The notes below the pieces were generated by a model. That model was not told where the DNA came from. It saw only the letters and a program-made list of their open reading frames with translations, and searched no databases. Positions 7,066-16,476 of a stretch of 64,000 nt of DNA are shown piece after piece. Position 1 is the first letter of the stretch. Each line of letters starts with the position of its first letter. The DNA comes from Caenispirillum bisanense (GTDB lineage: Bacteria > Pseudomonadota > Alphaproteobacteria > Rhodospirillales > Rhodospirillaceae): NCBI RefSeq assembly GCF_900230255.1, contig NZ_OCNJ01000004.1, forward strand, positions 186,001 to 250,000, in the 5' to 3' direction. The translations under genes were made by a program, and so were the position numbers.

Positions 7066-9036
7066 TCAGGCCGCACCCTCGTGTTCCTTCATGAAGGACA
7101 GGAACTTCTTCACTTCCGCCGCCAGTTCCGTCGACAGGTCGTCGAGGGTGCGGGCGGCGGTCAGCACGTCGCCCGCCGACCGCTGGGCGGAATCGGCGGC
7201 GGCGGCGACGGTGGCGATGTCGGTGGTGACGACGCCGGTGCCGCTGGAGGCCTGCTGGATGTTGCGGCTGATTTCGGCCGTCGCCGCGTTCTGCTCCTCC
7301 ACCGCCGCGGCGATGGTCGACGACACCGAACTGACCTCGTGGATCGCCTCGGAGATTTCGCCGATGGCACTGACGGCTTCGCGCGTCGCCGTCTGCACGG
7401 CGGCGATCTGACGGGCGATGTCTTCGGTCGCCCGCGCGGTCTGGCCGGCCAGCGTCTTGACCTCGTTGGCGACCACGGCGAAGCCCTTGCCGGCCTCGCC
7501 GGCGCGGGCGCTTTCGATGGTTGCGTTCAGCGCCAGCAGGTTGGTCTGGCTGGCGATGTCGTTGATGAGGTTGACCACGTCGCCGATCTGGGTGGCGCTG
7601 GCGTTCAGGCCCTCGATCACCTTCTGGGCATGGGTCACCTTGCCGGCCGCCGAGTCGGACAGGTCGGAGGCATGCGCGACGCTGCGGCCGATTTCGGAGA
7701 TGGAGGCCGTCAGTTCCTCGGCGGCGGCGGCCACCGTCTGCACGTTGGCGCCGGCCTGTTCCGCCGCGGCGGCGACGGAGGTGGAGCGGCTGCCCACCTC
7801 GCCGGCGTCGGACTGCATGCTCTGCGCCAGCGCCGTCAGCGAGTCGGCGGCTTCCGACACCTGCCCGACCGAGGCCTGCACCGTCTTCTGGAAGTTGTCC
7901 ATCATGGCGACGTAGTGGGTCACGTCGGTCCAGTTGAGCATGGGGCCGATGTAGGCGCCGGTCTCGTCGTAGATGGGAATGACGGTGTTCTCGATGACGA
8001 TGTCGCCCATGGCGAAGCGGCCCGAGTACGGCAGCTTCGACGGGTCGGACAGCAAGGCGCGCACCATCTCGGGCTTGCGGTGGAACGACAGGACGGACCG
8101 GCCGATCACCTCCTCCGGCGTGCAGTGCATGAAGGGCGCCAGCTTCTCCAGCAGGCCCTTGGCGGCGCCGTTGACGTAGGTGATGTTGAGGTCGCTGTCG
8201 CACAGCATGACCTTGGCGGGTTGCAGCTCCACCATCTGGTTGAGGCGGAAGGCCTGGCGCACCGACAGGCGCAGGCGGTCCATGGCCTGGCTCATGCGGC
8301 CGATCTCGTCGCGGCGATCGAGGTCGCCGGCATCGATGTCGGTACGGCCTTCCGCCAAGGCCGAAACGGCGGCGGTGACGCCGGCCAGCGGCTTGGTGAT
8401 TCCGCGTATCACGACGAAGGCGAGCAGGCCCGTCACCAGCACCACGGCCAGGCCGCCGCCGATGAGCAGGGCTTCGCGCTGCCACAGTTCGCGTTCCAGG
8501 TCGTCGACGTAGACACCGGTGCCGACCACCCAGCCCCACGGCGCGTAGAGACTGGCGTAGGAGACCTTGTCAACCGGCATGTCGGAGCCCGCCTTCGGCC
8601 ATTTATAGGCGACGAAGCCGCCGTTCGGCTGCTTGGCGGCTTGCACAAGATTAGCGATGAGCGGCACGCCGTCGGGATCCTTCACGCCGCTCAGGTCCTT
8701 GCCTTCCAGCTCGGGCTTGGCGCCGTGCACCACGTTGATGCCACGGTCGGTGTAGACGAAGACGTATTCCTGCCCGGCGAAGCGCACGGCACGCAGGGCG
8801 GCGCGCGCCAGCGTCTTGGCTTCGTCCTCGGTCAGTTCACCGGCCCGGGCGCGGCGGTCGAACTCGGCCGTCACCGTCAGCGACGCCGTGACGATCTCCT
8901 TCACCAGCGCGCGCTTGTCTTCCATGAGCGCGGTGCGCAGCTGCAGCATGCCGCCGGCGACGGCGACCACCAGCGCCACCATGAGCGCACCGACGACGCC
9001 CCAGATCTTCCATGACAACCCGATGTTCTTGAGCAT
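7066..9036 (-). CDS. Methyl-accepting chemotaxis protein with Cache, HAMP and PAS domains
   Basis: A 656-residue chemoreceptor. Residues 8-30 are the first membrane helix, about 31-185 a periplasmic single-Cache domain ([17 protein letters not shown] and [20 protein letters not shown] are typical), about 192-215 the second helix ([20 protein letters not shown]), then a HAMP domain, a PAS domain (about 280-390, including [15 protein letters not shown]), and the signalling domain with the hairpin tip region around [20 protein letters not shown]. It lacks a CheR-binding pentapeptide; the C-terminus is EHEGAA. The cytoplasmic PAS in addition to the Cache suggests two sensory inputs. No che genes are nearby. 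Confidence 0.93.
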   Translation of the reverse strand: MLKNIGLSWKIWGVVGALMVALVVAVAGGMLQLRTALMEDKRALVKEIVTASLTVTAEFDRRARAGELTEDEAKTLARAALRAVRFAGQEYVFVYTDRGINVVHGAKPELEGKDLSGVKDPDGVPLIANLVQAAKQPNGGFVAYKWPKAGSDMPVDKVSYASLYAPWGWVVGTGVYVDDLERELWQREALLIGGGLAVVLVTGLLAFVVIRGITKPLAGVTAAVSALAEGRTDIDAGDLDRRDEIGRMSQAMDRLRLSVRQAFRLNQMVELQPAKVMLCDSDLNITYVNGAAKGLLEKLAPFMHCTPEEVIGRSVLSFHRKPEMVRALLSDPSKLPYSGRFAMGDIVIENTVIPIYDETGAYIGPMLNWTDVTHYVAMMDNFQKTVQASVGQVSEAADSLTALAQSMQSDAGEVGSRSTSVAAAAEQAGANVQTVAAAAEELTASISEIGRSVAHASDLSDSAAGKVTHAQKVIEGLNASATQIGDVVNLINDIASQTNLLALNATIESARAGEAGKGFAVVANEVKTLAGQTARATEDIARQIAAVQTATREAVSAIGEISEAIHEVSSVSSTIAAAVEEQNAATAEISRNIQQASSGTGVVTTDIATVAAAADSAQRSAGDVLTAARTLDDLSTELAAEVKKFLSFMKEHEGAA

Positions 9037-9617
9037 GGCCCATTCCCCCCTCCAGTCCCGGTCGGGCCGCGGACAGCATGGCCGCGGCGACCATCTGGAT
9101 CTAAAGTACTATTTTAGATGCGGATTTACTCGACTCACCAGGAAATTCGGCAGAAGATGGTATCGTTCTAAAGCCGGGCGAACCTTACGAGACGCACAAC
9201 CGAGAGCGCTGGACTATCGCCGGTGTCGATGGACACCGCCGGTGAAGACCAAAGCGCTGCGGTTCAGAATAATCGATCGGCGCGATCTTGTAAGTCGTCT
9301 TGGCCCCAAAAGCCTGCGTGGGCGGATCATGACGCCCTAGACCCTGCTGCGGGCAATCCCGGGCAGGACGCGGGGGTCTTGCGTCCCACCCGGGACTCCT
9401 GGCCGGCCCTCGGCCGCGCATCGGGTAGAGGAGCGGCCGGGTCGGTTTGGCCGGACCGTCAGCGCACTCGGGAAGAGTGACGGACGGTTTAAGAATAACC
9501 GCCGGACCCCCGCAGAATGCGCGCAAATTGCGTCACCTGCATGATAATTTTCCGCACAACTCGCCGGGCTTTCATGCGGGCATCTCCCGCTGAATCCGGT
9601 TCGGCAAAGGGAAACAC
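9037..9617. other. 581-bp intergenic region with several inverted repeats
   Basis: No convincing gene is seen here, and the base composition is less GC-rich than its surroundings. It holds ATCTAAA-N7-TTTAGAT at 9099-9119 (62 bases upstream of the chemoreceptor start), CGGTGTC-GATG-GACACCG at 9221-9238, a long hairpin at 9358-9394, and GCGGG-N5-CCCGC at 9576-9590 just before the AsnC-type gene. Short open frames in it (such as 85 codons from 9223) have no recognisable family features. It could hold regulatory sites or a small RNA. Confidence 0.5.
9358..9394. repeat. Stable 14-bp-arm hairpin
   Basis: CCCGGGCAGGACGC (9358-9371) pairs with GCGTCCCACCCGGG (9381-9394) at 12 of 14 positions around a nine-base loop. 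There is no T run on either side, so it is not a standard terminator. It may be part of a structured RNA. Confidence 0.5.
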
Positions 9618-10100
9618 ATGCACCTCGATTCATTCGACCTACGGATACTGACCGAGCTTCAGCGCGACAATCGTCTGACCAGCGCTTCACTGTCCGAAGT
9701 GGTGCATCTTTCCCCCGCAGCTTGTCTTCGCCGCACCGAACGGTTGCGCCGCGCCGGAGTCATCGTTGCAGACGTCTCCATTGTGGCGCCCGAGAAAGTC
9801 GGTATCGCCGTGCAGTCTCTGGTGCGCGTCTCACTCGAAACCAAGCGGGCCCTGGACATGGCCGCCTTCGAGACCGCCATCGCCGCCGCACCCGAGGTGC
9901 AGCAGGCGTGGTACGTGTCCGGCGGGTTCGACTACGGCCTGCTGGTCTGCGCCCGCGACATGGCGTCCTACGAAGCCTTCATCCGCCGCTTCCTGGTCGA
10001 CGAACCCCTGGTGCGCGATTTCGAGGCCAACATCACCCTGCGCCGCCTGAAGACCGGCACCGCCGTCCCCGTCTACCTGCCCGACTCGGAACCGACCTGA
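9618..10100 (+). CDS. Lrp/AsnC family transcriptional regulator
   Basis: A 160-residue protein of the usual Lrp/AsnC length. Residues 1-60 are the helix-turn-helix (FDLRILTELQRDNRLTSASL, then LSPAACLRRTERLRRAGVI). Residues about 70-145 are the RAM ligand-binding domain with the typical EVQQAWYVSGGFDYGLLV. Members sense amino acids and often control their export or breakdown; the target here is not evident. The gene sits alone downstream of a structured intergenic region and converges on the DUF924 gene 20 bases away. Confidence 0.93.
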   Translation: MHLDSFDLRILTELQRDNRLTSASLSEVVHLSPAACLRRTERLRRAGVIVADVSIVAPEKVGIAVQSLVRVSLETKRALDMAAFETAIAAAPEVQQAWYVSGGFDYGLLVCARDMASYEAFIRRFLVDEPLVRDFEANITLRRLKTGTAVPVYLPDSEPT

Positions 10101-10119
10101 GCGGCCTGCCGGCCGCGCG

Positions 10120-10716
10120 TCAGAAGCCGCGGCCGCGTTCGCTCAGGAAGGCTTCTTCCGCCGCCGTGCTGGTGCGGCCGAGAACGGCGTTGCGGTGGGG
10201 GAAGCGGTCGAAGCGCTCGACGATGTCGTAGTGCTTGCGGGCGAACTCCAGCCAGCCCGGATCACCCAGCGCCGTGAACAGCGCCATGCTGACCTCCTGG
10301 TCGGCCATGCTCTCGCTGTGCTCGAAGGGCAGGTAGAGGAACAGGCGGTGGACCGGCTTCAGCTGCTCGTCGAAGCCCTGTTCGATGGCGTGGCGGGCGA
10401 CGGTGCGCGCCTTCTGATCGCAGGCGAAAGCGCGCGCACTGTCGCGCCATACGTTGCGCGGAAACTGGTCGAGCAGGATGCACAGCGCCACGCAGCCGAG
10501 CGGCGAGTCCATGAGCGCATCGAGGCGACCGTCGGCGGCGGCGTCCATCTCCTCCTCGAAGCGCTCGGCGATGGCGCGGTCGAAGGCGTCGCTCTGCTTG
10601 AACCACTCGGGCCGCGGCGCGCCTTCTTCCGACGAGCCGGGGGCGCCGAACCAGAAGGCGAGCACACGCGCCATGGTTTCGGAGGGCAGCGGGGTCATGG
10701 GGCCGGCATAGGGCAT
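10120..10716 (-). CDS. DUF924 family protein
   Basis: A 198-residue protein of the DUF924 family, all-helical cytosolic proteins of unknown function related to tetratricopeptide-like folds. Conserved features are VLAFWFG near the start, LILLDQFPRN-like LCILLDQFPRNVWR, LYLPFEHSESMADQ and the C-terminal FDRFPHRNAVLGR. The start at 10716 (MPYAG) is chosen for its GAGGA ribosome site; an ATG at 10761 would add 15 residues. Function cannot be given. Confidence 0.85.
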   Translation of the reverse strand: MPYAGPMTPLPSETMARVLAFWFGAPGSSEEGAPRPEWFKQSDAFDRAIAERFEEEMDAAADGRLDALMDSPLGCVALCILLDQFPRNVWRDSARAFACDQKARTVARHAIEQGFDEQLKPVHRLFLYLPFEHSESMADQEVSMALFTALGDPGWLEFARKHYDIVERFDRFPHRNAVLGRTSTAAEEAFLSERGRGF

Positions 10717-10804
10717 GGGGTCATCCTCGATGCTGCCTTCTGCAAATTGCATGGCAGCCATGCGTCGTGTTCATGTCGCAATATCGGATAGGGGGACCGG
10801 CGGT

Positions 10805-11983
10805 TCAACCCCCGTCGCCCTCGCCGCAGCGGCGGTAGGGGGCGAATTCGGCCAGGTCCTCCATCTCCGCTTCCATGGCGGCGCGCTCCTGCCGCAGGAA
10901 GCGGGCGACGGCGGCGCGCAGGCCGGGGTCGGCGATCCAGTGGGCGGACCATGTGGGGGTCGGCAGATAGCCGCGCTTGATCTTGTGCTCGCCCTGCGCC
11001 CCGGCCTCGACGCGGGCGAGGCCGTGCTCGATGGCATAGTCGATGGCGCGGTAGTAGCAGGCCTCGAAATGCAGGAAGCGATACTCGCCGAGGCTGCCCC
11101 AGTTGCGGCCGTAGAGGCAGTCGGCGCCGCGCAGGTTGAGCGCGCCGCACACCAGCCGGCCGTCGTCCTCGCCCGTCACCAGCACCACCCGGTCGCCCAG
11201 GCGCTCGCCCAGCAGGTCGAAGAAGGCGCGGGTCAGGTAGGGATTGCCCCACTTGCGGTCGCTGGTCGCCTGATAGAAGCGGTAGAAGGCGTCCCAGTGG
11301 CGCGGCGTGATCTCGGCGCCCGTCAGGGTGTGCAGGCGGACGCCGGTCGCCTGCGCCTTCTCGCGCTCCTTGCGGATGTCCTTGCGCTTGCGGCTGGCGA
11401 GCGTGGCGAGGAACTCGTCGAAGCTGGCGTAGCCGCGGTTCTCCCAGTGGTACTGGGTGCCGAGGCGCACCAGCAGGCCCATGTCCTCCATCTCGCCCAC
11501 TTCGGGCTCGGTGGGGAAGGTGACATGCACCGACGAACAGCCGAGTCGCTCCGCCAGGTCGACCATGCCGCCCACCAGGGCGCGGCGCAGCAGGGCGGGG
11601 TCGGGCGCGTCGGGGCGGACCATGAGGCGCGGCCCGGTCACCGGCGTGAAGGGCACGGCGCACTGGAGCTTGGGGTAATACCGCCCGCCCGCCTGGGCAT
11701 AGGCGTTGGCCCAGGCCCAGTCGAACACGTACTCGCCGTAGGAGTGGCTCTTGAGGTAGAGCGGCGCCACCGCCAGCACGCGGCCGGCGGCGTCCTCCAG
11801 CACCAGGTGCTGCGGCTGCCAGCCTTCCTCGCCGCTGGCCGAGCGCGAGTCCTCCAGCGCCGACAGGAAGGCGTGCGACACGAAGGGATTGTCGGCGCCG
11901 GCACAGGCGTCCCAGGCGGCGGGATCGACGGCGGCGATGCGGGAAACGGCCTTGAGCGTCAGGCTGGCGTCGTCGGCGGACAT
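10805..11983 (-). CDS. GNAT family N-acetyltransferase, DUF482 (peptidogalycan-type)
   Basis: A 392-residue protein of the DUF482 family, which belongs to the FemABX/GNAT acyltransferase group and is common in proteobacteria. Typical stretches are PFVSHAFLSALEDS, YLKSHSYGEYVFDWAWANAY, FTPVTGPRLM, and the late GAQGEHKIKRGYLPTPTWSAHW. Relatives are annotated as peptidogalycan biosynthesis proteins on weak evidence; a cell-envelope transferase role is plausible but unproven. The start at 11983 is chosen because upstream in-frame sequence is Ala-rich low complexity overlapping the next gene. It may be co-transcribed with the DUF2207 gene 58 bases upstream. Confidence 0.85.
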   Translation of the reverse strand: MSADDASLTLKAVSRIAAVDPAAWDACAGADNPFVSHAFLSALEDSRSASGEEGWQPQHLVLEDAAGRVLAVAPLYLKSHSYGEYVFDWAWANAYAQAGGRYYPKLQCAVPFTPVTGPRLMVRPDAPDPALLRRALVGGMVDLAERLGCSSVHVTFPTEPEVGEMEDMGLLVRLGTQYHWENRGYASFDEFLATLASRKRKDIRKEREKAQATGVRLHTLTGAEITPRHWDAFYRFYQATSDRKWGNPYLTRAFFDLLGERLGDRVVLVTGEDDGRLVCGALNLRGADCLYGRNWGSLGEYRFLHFEACYYRAIDYAIEHGLARVEAGAQGEHKIKRGYLPTPTWSAHWIADPGLRAAVARFLRQERAAMEAEMEDLAEFAPYRRCGEGDGG

Positions 11984-12041
11984 GCGGCCTCGTGCGTGAT
12001 GGGTGCCGCCGATGTGGGGGCGACGGTGCCCGGCCTCAAGG

Positions 12042-14000
12042 TCAGAAGCCGCCGCCGCCACCGCCGCCGAAGCCGCCGCCGACGCTGATGCCGCCGCCCG
12101 AGGACGACGAGGAGTCACCGTCGCCGGAGGGCGTGGCGGCGCGGTCGATGCCGGCCGTCAGGTCGTTTCCGAGGTCGTCGCACAGGCGGTCGGCGTCGAC
12201 ACCTGCGTTCTGTCCGCCACCGCCCGTGCCGTACCACAGCCACAGGCCGTCGCCGCCGGCCGCCACGCCCGCCGCCGCGACGGCGGCCCCGAAGCCGGCC
12301 GCCCAGCGGCGCTCCAGGTCGAGCGCCAGGGCGTAGGGCAGGTAGCGGTCGGGCGGCAGAGCGGCGTCGCCCACCGCCTGCGCCGCCGCCTCGGGGCTGA
12401 CGGCGGCGTCGAGGAAGGCGGCGAGGCCCTCGATCTCGTCCTGCACGCGGCGGCCGTCGCGGGTGGGCGCCTTCAAGGCCCAGGCGAAGAAGAAGGGCGC
12501 GACCAGCAGCACGGTCAGCCCGACCAGCACGGCGATGGAGATTTCCGTCAGCAGCGCCGCCGCGATCAACCCGGCGAGAAGCCCCGCCGGCAGGGTCGCG
12601 AACAGCCAGCGCAGCGACCGCCAGACGTGACGCCCGCGCACCGCCTGGCGCGCGCGCCGCACCAGTTGCACGCCCACATAGGCGACGAAGGCCCCGGCCG
12701 CCGCCAGGATCAGCGTCATGAGGAAGGCCGAGCCGATGTCCATGGTACCGGCCAGCATGGCGACGGCGGCGAGGGCCGACAGCACGATGCCGCCGCCGAG
12801 ATAGAGGCGGTTGGTGACGAACAGGCGGTCGGCGTTGCCCTTCTCCAGCGCCTCCTTCAGCGCGTCGGAGGCCTGCCGCAGCCAGCGGCCGTCGGCGTCG
12901 TCGAGGCCGCGCTCGAAGGCCATGGCGAAGAACAGCTTGCCGGCGAGGGCGCGCTCCTCGGGGAACAGCACGTCCTCCGGGGCGCCGGTGCGGTGCAGGC
13001 GCCAGCCGCCGTCGGGCGTGCGGTCGAGGGTGAGGTAGCCGTTCACCGCCATGTTCACCAGGGCGGCGGCGAGGCAGCGGGTGTCGTAGCCCATGCGCCG
13101 CACGAAACGCACGGCGGCGGGGCTCATGGCGGTCGGCGGCAGGGCACGCGGCACGACGCGCCCGGCGGCCGGATCGCGCCCGACCCACCACCACACGCCC
13201 CCGAAGTAGATGAGCACCACGCCGAGGGCGCCGAGCACCACCGGCAGGCCGTCCAGCGGCGCCACCGCCACCTCTGCCGGTTCATCCGCCATGGCGTCGG
13301 CGTCACCGAGCGCCGCCGTCTCCACCAGCCCCTTGGGCAGGTCGAGGCGCACGGTCATGCCATGGCCCGGCGGCAGGCCGGCGCGGCTGCGGGCGGTGAA
13401 GGCCCCGTCGGCGCCGACCGCCGCCTCGGCGGTGTTCTCGCGGCTGCCGGGGGCGCCGGTGGCGACGGCCCAGGCGAGCGGCGGCCTCGCGCCGGGCAGG
13501 GCGACGCGCACCGAGGCCTCGGCGATGGGGAAGTCCCAGGCGTTGCCGGTGACGTTCCACGCCAGCACGTCGGCGCTCTCGCCTGCCTGCAGGACGCCGG
13601 AGGCGCGATAGACCAGGGTGAAGACGTGGTCGCCGACGGGCAGGGTCTTGTCGGGATCGCCGAGGCGCACCGTCACCGTATCGCCGTCGCGGATCAGTTC
13701 CGTCGGCACCGGACCGCCGGCGCGGTCGGCGGAGACCAGCGCGAAGCCCATGGCCCGCCCTTCCGGCCCGCCCAGCGGCACGGTGCGGAAGATGCCGCGG
13801 CGGATGCGGTCGCCTTCGGCCCGCACGGCGATGGTTTCCGTCACCAGCACGTCGCCCGAGGGCTGCACCGCCAGGTCGGCGGCGAAGCGCAGGATGTGCT
13901 CGGCGGCACGGGCGGCGCCGGGCAGTGCGGCAACCACCAGCAGCAGGCACAGGGCGACGAAGACGCGGGCGGCCTGTGCCCGAACCGTGCGGAACCACAT
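12042..14000 (-). CDS. DUF2207 domain-containing membrane protein
   Basis: A 652-residue protein with a signal sequence (ARVFVALCLLLVVAALPGAARA), a long extracytoplasmic DUF2207 domain rich in beta strands (about residues 35-260), a membrane helix (VVLGALGVVLIYFGGVWWWV), a cytoplasmic part, then a cluster of two or more helices near residues 430-530. It ends in a glycine-rich tail (ISVGGGFGGGGGGGF), which is characteristic of this family. The function is unknown; such proteins are usually in the inner membrane. The ATG at 14000 puts the signal sequence at the N-terminus. Confidence 0.85.
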   Translation of the reverse strand: MWFRTVRAQAARVFVALCLLLVVAALPGAARAAEHILRFAADLAVQPSGDVLVTETIAVRAEGDRIRRGIFRTVPLGGPEGRAMGFALVSADRAGGPVPTELIRDGDTVTVRLGDPDKTLPVGDHVFTLVYRASGVLQAGESADVLAWNVTGNAWDFPIAEASVRVALPGARPPLAWAVATGAPGSRENTAEAAVGADGAFTARSRAGLPPGHGMTVRLDLPKGLVETAALGDADAMADEPAEVAVAPLDGLPVVLGALGVVLIYFGGVWWWVGRDPAAGRVVPRALPPTAMSPAAVRFVRRMGYDTRCLAAALVNMAVNGYLTLDRTPDGGWRLHRTGAPEDVLFPEERALAGKLFFAMAFERGLDDADGRWLRQASDALKEALEKGNADRLFVTNRLYLGGGIVLSALAAVAMLAGTMDIGSAFLMTLILAAAGAFVAYVGVQLVRRARQAVRGRHVWRSLRWLFATLPAGLLAGLIAAALLTEISIAVLVGLTVLLVAPFFFAWALKAPTRDGRRVQDEIEGLAAFLDAAVSPEAAAQAVGDAALPPDRYLPYALALDLERRWAAGFGAAVAAAGVAAGGDGLWLWYGTGGGGQNAGVDADRLCDDLGNDLTAGIDRAATPSGDGDSSSSSGGGISVGGGFGGGGGGGF

Positions 14001-14218
14001 GAGATGCGACCCATTACCCCCAGGGATCACCGCAGGACGCGGCCGCCGGACTATAGCACGGCCGCCGCCGCGGTGGGTGACGGCCATCACTTGTCACAGG
14101 GCGGGGCCGCGGGCGGGGCGGCGGAGCGACGGGCGCGGGCGGCAACGATCGGCCTCCCACCGCCGCCACCACCACGCCGCCCCTTCCCGCGGCGGCCGCG
14201 CGGGCTCATATTCGGCGC

Positions 14219-15055
14219 ATGACCGCTGCCTCCTCCCTCGCCATCGCCGTCTCGGGCCTCACCAAGCGCTACGGTACCGTCACCGCCGTCGACGGGCTCG
14301 GCTTCGAGGTCGCCTCCGGCCGCACCGTCGCGCTGCTCGGCGGCAACGGGGCCGGCAAGACGACCACCATCTCCATGTTGCTCGGGCTGCTGCTGCCGAG
14401 CGCCGGGACCATCCGCGTGCTCGGCCACGACATGCTGAGCGAGCGCCACCGCGCCCTGCCGCGCATGAACTTCTCCAGCCCCTACGTCGACCTGCCGCAC
14501 CGCCTGACCGTGCGGCAGAACCTGACGGTCTACGGCCACCTCTACGGCCTCAAGGACACGCGGGCGCGCATCGCCGAACTGGCCGCCGACCTCGACATCG
14601 CGCACCTGTTGTCGCGCCCCTCGGGCAAGCTGTCGGCGGGGCAGAAGACGCGGGTCGCGCTCGCCAAGGCGCTGCTCAACGATCCGGCCCTGCTGCTGCT
14701 CGACGAGCCGACGGCCTCCCTCGACCCCGACACCGGCGACTGGATCCGCACCTACCTGCGCGACTACCAGCGGCGCACGGGGGCGACCCTGTTCCTCGCC
14801 AGCCACAACATGCAGGAGGTGGAGCGGCTGTGCGACGACGTGATGATCATGAAGTCCGGCCGCGTGTTCGACCGCGGCCCGCCACAGGCGCTGCTCGACC
14901 GCTACGGCCGGTCGAACCTGGAGGAGGTGTTCCTCGACATCGCGCGCGGCCGCACCGCCGCCGACCCCGCGCCGCCGCCGCCGGCCGCCGAGCCGCCGGC
15001 GCGTGATCCCCGGCTGCCCGGCGGCGGCAGCGGCCCGGAGAGCCTGTCGGAATGA
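14219..15055 (+). CDS. ABC transporter ATP-binding protein
   Basis: A 278-residue ATPase of an ABC-2 type exporter. It shows Walker A GGNGAGKTT (residues 41-49), the signature KLSAGQKTRVALAKAL (about 139-154), Walker B LLLLDEPTASLD (about 160-171) and the H-loop SHNMQEVERL. The last 30 residues are a Pro/Ala-rich tail. Its stop overlaps the permease start by four bases (ATGA), so the two form one transporter. Related pairs export drugs, lipids or polysaccharides; the cargo is not evident. Confidence 0.92.
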   Translation: MTAASSLAIAVSGLTKRYGTVTAVDGLGFEVASGRTVALLGGNGAGKTTTISMLLGLLLPSAGTIRVLGHDMLSERHRALPRMNFSSPYVDLPHRLTVRQNLTVYGHLYGLKDTRARIAELAADLDIAHLLSRPSGKLSAGQKTRVALAKALLNDPALLLLDEPTASLDPDTGDWIRTYLRDYQRRTGATLFLASHNMQEVERLCDDVMIMKSGRVFDRGPPQALLDRYGRSNLEEVFLDIARGRTAADPAPPPPAAEPPARDPRLPGGGSGPESLSE

Positions 15056-15921
15056 GCCCGCACGATCATCGCCCGCCACACCCGCCGGAGCAGGGCTTCA
15101 GCCCCATCCAGCGGCCGACGTCCACCGTCTTCGCGCCGCGGCGCGTGGGCGCCATCGTGCTGCGGCACCTCTACGTGCTGAAATCCTCGGTGCCGCGCCT
15201 GCTGGAACTGGCCTACTGGCCGACCGTGCAGATGGTGCTGTGGGGCTTCATCACCACCTTCTTCGTGCAGCATTCCAGCTGGCTCGCCCAGGCCTTCGGC
15301 GTGCTGCTGGCCGCCGTGCTGCTGTGGGACGTGATGTTCCGCGGCAACCTCGGCCTGTCCATCTCCTTCATGGAGGAGATGTGGTCGCGCAACCTCGGCC
15401 ACCTGTTCGTCAGCCCCCTGCGGCCCTACGAGCTGGTGGCCGCCATCATGACCATGAGCTTCATCCGCACCACCATCGGCCTCTTGCCGGCGGCGCTGCT
15501 CGCCATCTGGTTCTACGAATACAACATCTTCGCCATGGGCCTGCCGCTGGTGACCTTCTTCGCCAACCTGCTGGTGACCGGCTGGGCCATCGGGCTGGCC
15601 GTCAGCGCCCTCATCCTGCGCCACGGCCTGGGGGCGGAGAGCCTGGCATGGGTGGCGATCTTCGCCTTCGGGCCGGTGAGCGGCATCTACTACCCCATCG
15701 AGAGCCTGCCCGGGTGGCTGCAGCCGGTCGCCTGGGCGTTGCCGCCGGCCTATGTGTTCGAGGGCATGCGGGCGGTGCTGTTCGACGGCACCTTCCGGTG
15801 GGACCTGTTCGGCGGCGCCGTGGCGCTGAACGTGCTCTACCTCGGCCTCGCCGTCGTGCTGTTCCTGCGCACCTTCACCAAGGCGCGGCGCCTCGGGCTG
15901 CTGCTCGACGTCGGGGAATAG
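15052..15921 (+). CDS. ABC-2 type transporter permease
   Basis: A 289-residue membrane protein with about six helices and the ABC-2 membrane domain pattern: a cytosolic N-terminal stretch, YWPTVQMVLWGFITTFF, an amphipathic central part (MEEMWSRNLGHLFVSPLRPY), and the C-terminal FGPVSGIYYPIESLPGW motif. This last motif is typical of the ABC-2 family in which the fifth and sixth helices carry a Y-P-x-x-x-L-P segment. It partners with the ATPase it overlaps. It converges with the GNAT gene 16 bases downstream. Confidence 0.9.
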   Translation: MSPHDHRPPHPPEQGFSPIQRPTSTVFAPRRVGAIVLRHLYVLKSSVPRLLELAYWPTVQMVLWGFITTFFVQHSSWLAQAFGVLLAAVLLWDVMFRGNLGLSISFMEEMWSRNLGHLFVSPLRPYELVAAIMTMSFIRTTIGLLPAALLAIWFYEYNIFAMGLPLVTFFANLLVTGWAIGLAVSALILRHGLGAESLAWVAIFAFGPVSGIYYPIESLPGWLQPVAWALPPAYVFEGMRAVLFDGTFRWDLFGGAVALNVLYLGLAVVLFLRTFTKARRLGLLLDVGE

Positions 15922-15937
15922 CCGCCGCGCTTCGGCC

Positions 15938-16444
15938 TCAGCCCGGCAGGTGCGGCCAGACGTAGCGCACGGCGCGCACCCGGGTGCCGGCGACCACGTC
16001 GTCCTCCGCCTTGTCGGCGGTGCCGCCGCGGCGGCGGTAGAAGCCGCGCGTCGGATTGCCGGCCAGCACCCACAGCGCCAGCCCGCGGCAGCCGTCGCGG
16101 GCGAGGCGGCGGCAGGCGGCGGTGAACAGCGCCTTGCCGTGGCCGCGGCCGTGATGCGCCTTCAGCAGATAGAGCGCCACGATCTCGCCGGTCGCCGCCG
16201 GCAGGTCGCCGTCGCGGGCCGGGCCGCCGGAGACGAAGCCGACGATGCGGCCGCCGTCGCGCGCCGCGATGACCCAGCCGCCGCCCTCCATCACCCGTCG
16301 CCACAGGGCGGTGCGCTCGGGCACCGACAGAGTATCGAGGGCGCGGTCGGGGAGCAGCCCGGCATAGGTTTCGCGCCACGCGGCGACGTGCACCTCGGCG
16401 AGGGCACGGGCGTCTTCGGGGCGGGCGTCGGCGATGCGGACCAT
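15938..16444 (-). CDS. GNAT family N-acetyltransferase
   Basis: A 168-residue acetyltransferase. The N-terminus (VRIADARPEDARALAEVHVAAW) and the acetyl-CoA site (IVALYLLKAHHGRGHGKALF, with the R/Q-x-x-G-x-G/A pattern as HHGRGHGKA) identify the GNAT fold; ALWVLAGNPTRGFYRRRGG is the usual C-terminal strand-helix. The start at 16444 is preferred over 16480, which adds 12 Arg-rich residues. Substrate unknown. It lies 32 bases downstream of the histidine kinase gene on the same strand and may be in its transcript. Confidence 0.9.
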   Translation of the reverse strand: MVRIADARPEDARALAEVHVAAWRETYAGLLPDRALDTLSVPERTALWRRVMEGGGWVIAARDGGRIVGFVSGGPARDGDLPAATGEIVALYLLKAHHGRGHGKALFTAACRRLARDGCRGLALWVLAGNPTRGFYRRRGGTADKAEDDVVAGTRVRAVRYVWPHLPG

Positions 16445-16476
16445 GGGCTCGTCATGCCGCCGGCGCGGCGGCCCTG

